Below, one piece after another: positions 63,328-64,000 of a stretch of DNA of 64,000 nt. Position 1 is the first letter of the stretch. Each line of letters opens with the position of its first letter. Source of the stretch: Sphingomonas ginkgonis (lineage in GTDB: Bacteria; Pseudomonadota; Alphaproteobacteria; Sphingomonadales; Sphingomonadaceae); NCBI RefSeq assembly GCF_003970925.1, contig NZ_RWJF01000001.1, positions 800,501-864,500 on the forward strand, written 5' to 3'. The position numbers were made by a program, and so were the translations under genes. A model generated the notes under the pieces. That model worked only from the letters and a program-made list of their open reading frames with translations, made no database searches and was not told the origin of the DNA.

Positions 63328-63648
63328 TCAATGACTGGCTTTATGCTCATCCAGAATGCGTTTCATCGTCGCGATTTCCTGCTGCTGTTCGACGATAATC
63401 CCCTGCGCCAAGCGGCGAAGTTGTTCGTTCTTTCCGTACTGGAGCTGGATTTTCGCCATATCGATCGCACCCTCGTGATGGACAATCATCATCTCGGCGA
63501 AATCGCGGTCTGGATCGCCGCTCGCAGGCCGCATCATGCCGTGATGCATGCGCTCCATCGCGGTCGTCATGTCCGCCAAGAACGTGTTTCCAGGCGGCGA
63601 CGCTGCAGCCGTGAGGACTAAAAGAACGAGCGGGGTAGCAAATTTCAT
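63328..63648 (-). CDS. DUF305 family protein (His/Met-rich, possible copper binding)
   Basis: 106 aa from the ATG at 63648. A signal peptide (TPLVLLVLTAAAS) precedes the DUF305 ferritin-like core: MTTAMERMHHGMM, DPDRDFAEMMIVHHEGAIDMAKIQLQYGKNEQLRRLAQGIIVEQQQEIATMKRIL. The MMIVHHEGAIDMA block with paired His and Met is the family signature and suggests periplasmic metal (copper) binding. The YVTN gene starts 52 bases downstream, so both are probably one operon. Confidence 0.93.
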   Translation of the reverse strand: MKFATPLVLLVLTAAASPPGNTFLADMTTAMERMHHGMMRPASGDPDRDFAEMMIVHHEGAIDMAKIQLQYGKNEQLRRLAQGIIVEQQQEIATMKRILDEHKASH

Positions 63649-63736
63649 GTCGTTTTCCCTCGAAGGAAGCCGAGTTATGGTCAGGCTGCGGTGCGATGAA
63701 CGTGCCACCTCAACACGGGTCGCATGATGGCCGATA

Positions 63737-63840
63737 GGGGACTGTCCAAACTTCGTTGCGAGGTCACGAAAGCGGCCGCTGGTTCATCGGCGGGGAGAGT
63801 GTCTGTTTCCGACCCATTGCGGACATTGCGACGATCTCTA
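63737..63840. repeat. Probable dispersed sphingomonad intergenic repeat
   Basis: GGGGACTGTCCAAACTTCG begins the stretch, which continues to GTGTCTGTTTCCGACCCATTGCGGACATTGCGAC. A short frame across it reads VCFRPIADIATI, a peptide string I associate with spurious ORFs over dispersed repeats in sphingomonad genomes. The shared GACTGTCCA start at 60598 supports a repeat. Only one near-complete copy is in the window. Confidence 0.4.
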
Positions 63841-63850
63841 GTGTGAGGGA

Positions 63851-64000
63851 ATGGATCGCGTCGAACGCAGTATGGTGGTGGCGTGCTTCACCGTCGTTGG
63901 AGCCCTCCTCCTCTATTTCGTCGGCGTTCCCCTGCTCGGATATTTCGTCGGGGACTGGGGCAGGTTTTTATTAGCCGTTTGCATCAGCCTTGCGGTCTTC
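63851..64000 (+). CDS. Small membrane protein, 5' part only (cut by window edge)
   Basis: The frame from the ATG at 63851 stays open for 50 codons to the window end. It begins MDRVERSMVVACFTVVGALLLYFVGVPLLGYFVGDWGRFL, with one clear span and the start of a second. GAGGGA lies just before the ATG, closer than ideal. Family unknown. Confidence 0.5.
   Translation, partial: MDRVERSMVVACFTVVGALLLYFVGVPLLGYFVGDWGRFLLAVCISLAVF

Noticed and set aside
63756-63974. 72-residue frame containing VCFRPIADI
   Set aside because: Looks like a spurious frame over a dispersed repeat; an overlapping membrane-protein frame from 63851 is more credible.

Overview
The window is high-GC and densely packed. Genes overlap by 1-4 bases and GTG starts are frequent. 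The gene content (large NAD-glutamate dehydrogenase, FzlA-type GST, PhaB, MlaE with a fused N-terminal STAS segment, NDUFA9-like SDR, MidA/NDUFAF7 methyltransferase, RHH protein, HprK-related kinase A cassette) points to an alphaproteobacterium, most probably a sphingomonad. This is inferred from gene families, not from a marker gene. About 66 protein genes, two tRNAs and one small integrated element are supported.

Layout. 1-3.8 kb: an N-acetylglucosamine locus, with a TonB receptor (cut by the window edge) divergent from a GntR/UTRA regulator, SIS-type GlcN-6-P deaminase and GlcNAc-6-P deacetylase; repeated ACCA/TGGT half-sites fill the divergent promoter. 3.9-6.5 kb: M1 aminopeptidase. 6.7-9.1 kb: a three-gene cassette of a His-rich small peptide, an HprK-related kinase and an NTP_transf_5-like nucleotidyltransferase, which looks like a peptide-modification system. 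9.4-12.5 kb: membrane, secreted and PAS proteins and tRNA-Thr(CGT). 12.6-18.2 kb: NAD-GDH and an ATP-grasp protein. 18.1-24 kb (minus strand): RHH protein, phaB, hemH, a molybdopterin-type protein with damaged active-site motifs, and an acyl-CoA synthetase. 24-27.2 kb: coupled operon lgt-midA-GNAT-pgeF. 27.2-31 kb: AI-2E permease, MFS exporter, cystathionine gamma-synthase family enzyme. 31-33.2 kb: an overlapping NTP-transferase / CDP-alcohol-transferase-like / HAD trio. 33.3-36.8 kb: complete Mla-type lipid transporter. 36.8-40.2 kb: ftsH with a strong terminator, two tandem secreted paralogues, DUF3597 protein with polyQ tracts. 40.3-45 kb: small proteins, NDUFA9-like SDR, uppP, fzlA. 45-50.3 kb: ubiG, lysC, an NMO-like enzyme, a GH1-like glycosidase and a class A beta-lactamase-like protein without the omega-loop Glu. 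50.5-55.7 kb: ptsP, RodZ-like, CpoB-like, tilS.

55.8-60.5 kb is an integrated element next to tRNA-Leu(CAG). All its genes lie on the minus strand and it looks less GC-rich than its flanks. Reading toward the tRNA it encodes a small leader ORF, a minimal HUH (MobA/MobL-like) protein, a DEDDy 3'-5' exonuclease, two unknown proteins and three consecutive serine-recombinase-family genes: a free-standing resolvase domain with its catalytic Ser, a second one that has lost every catalytic residue, and a full-length large serine recombinase. The last one runs into the tRNA gene and takes its stop codon from the anticodon region. This recombinase trio is the best candidate for an undescribed system in the window.

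60.8-64 kb: YeiH-type transporter, DUF305 protein and YVTN beta-propeller protein, a probable dispersed intergenic repeat, and the start of a small membrane protein cut by the window edge.
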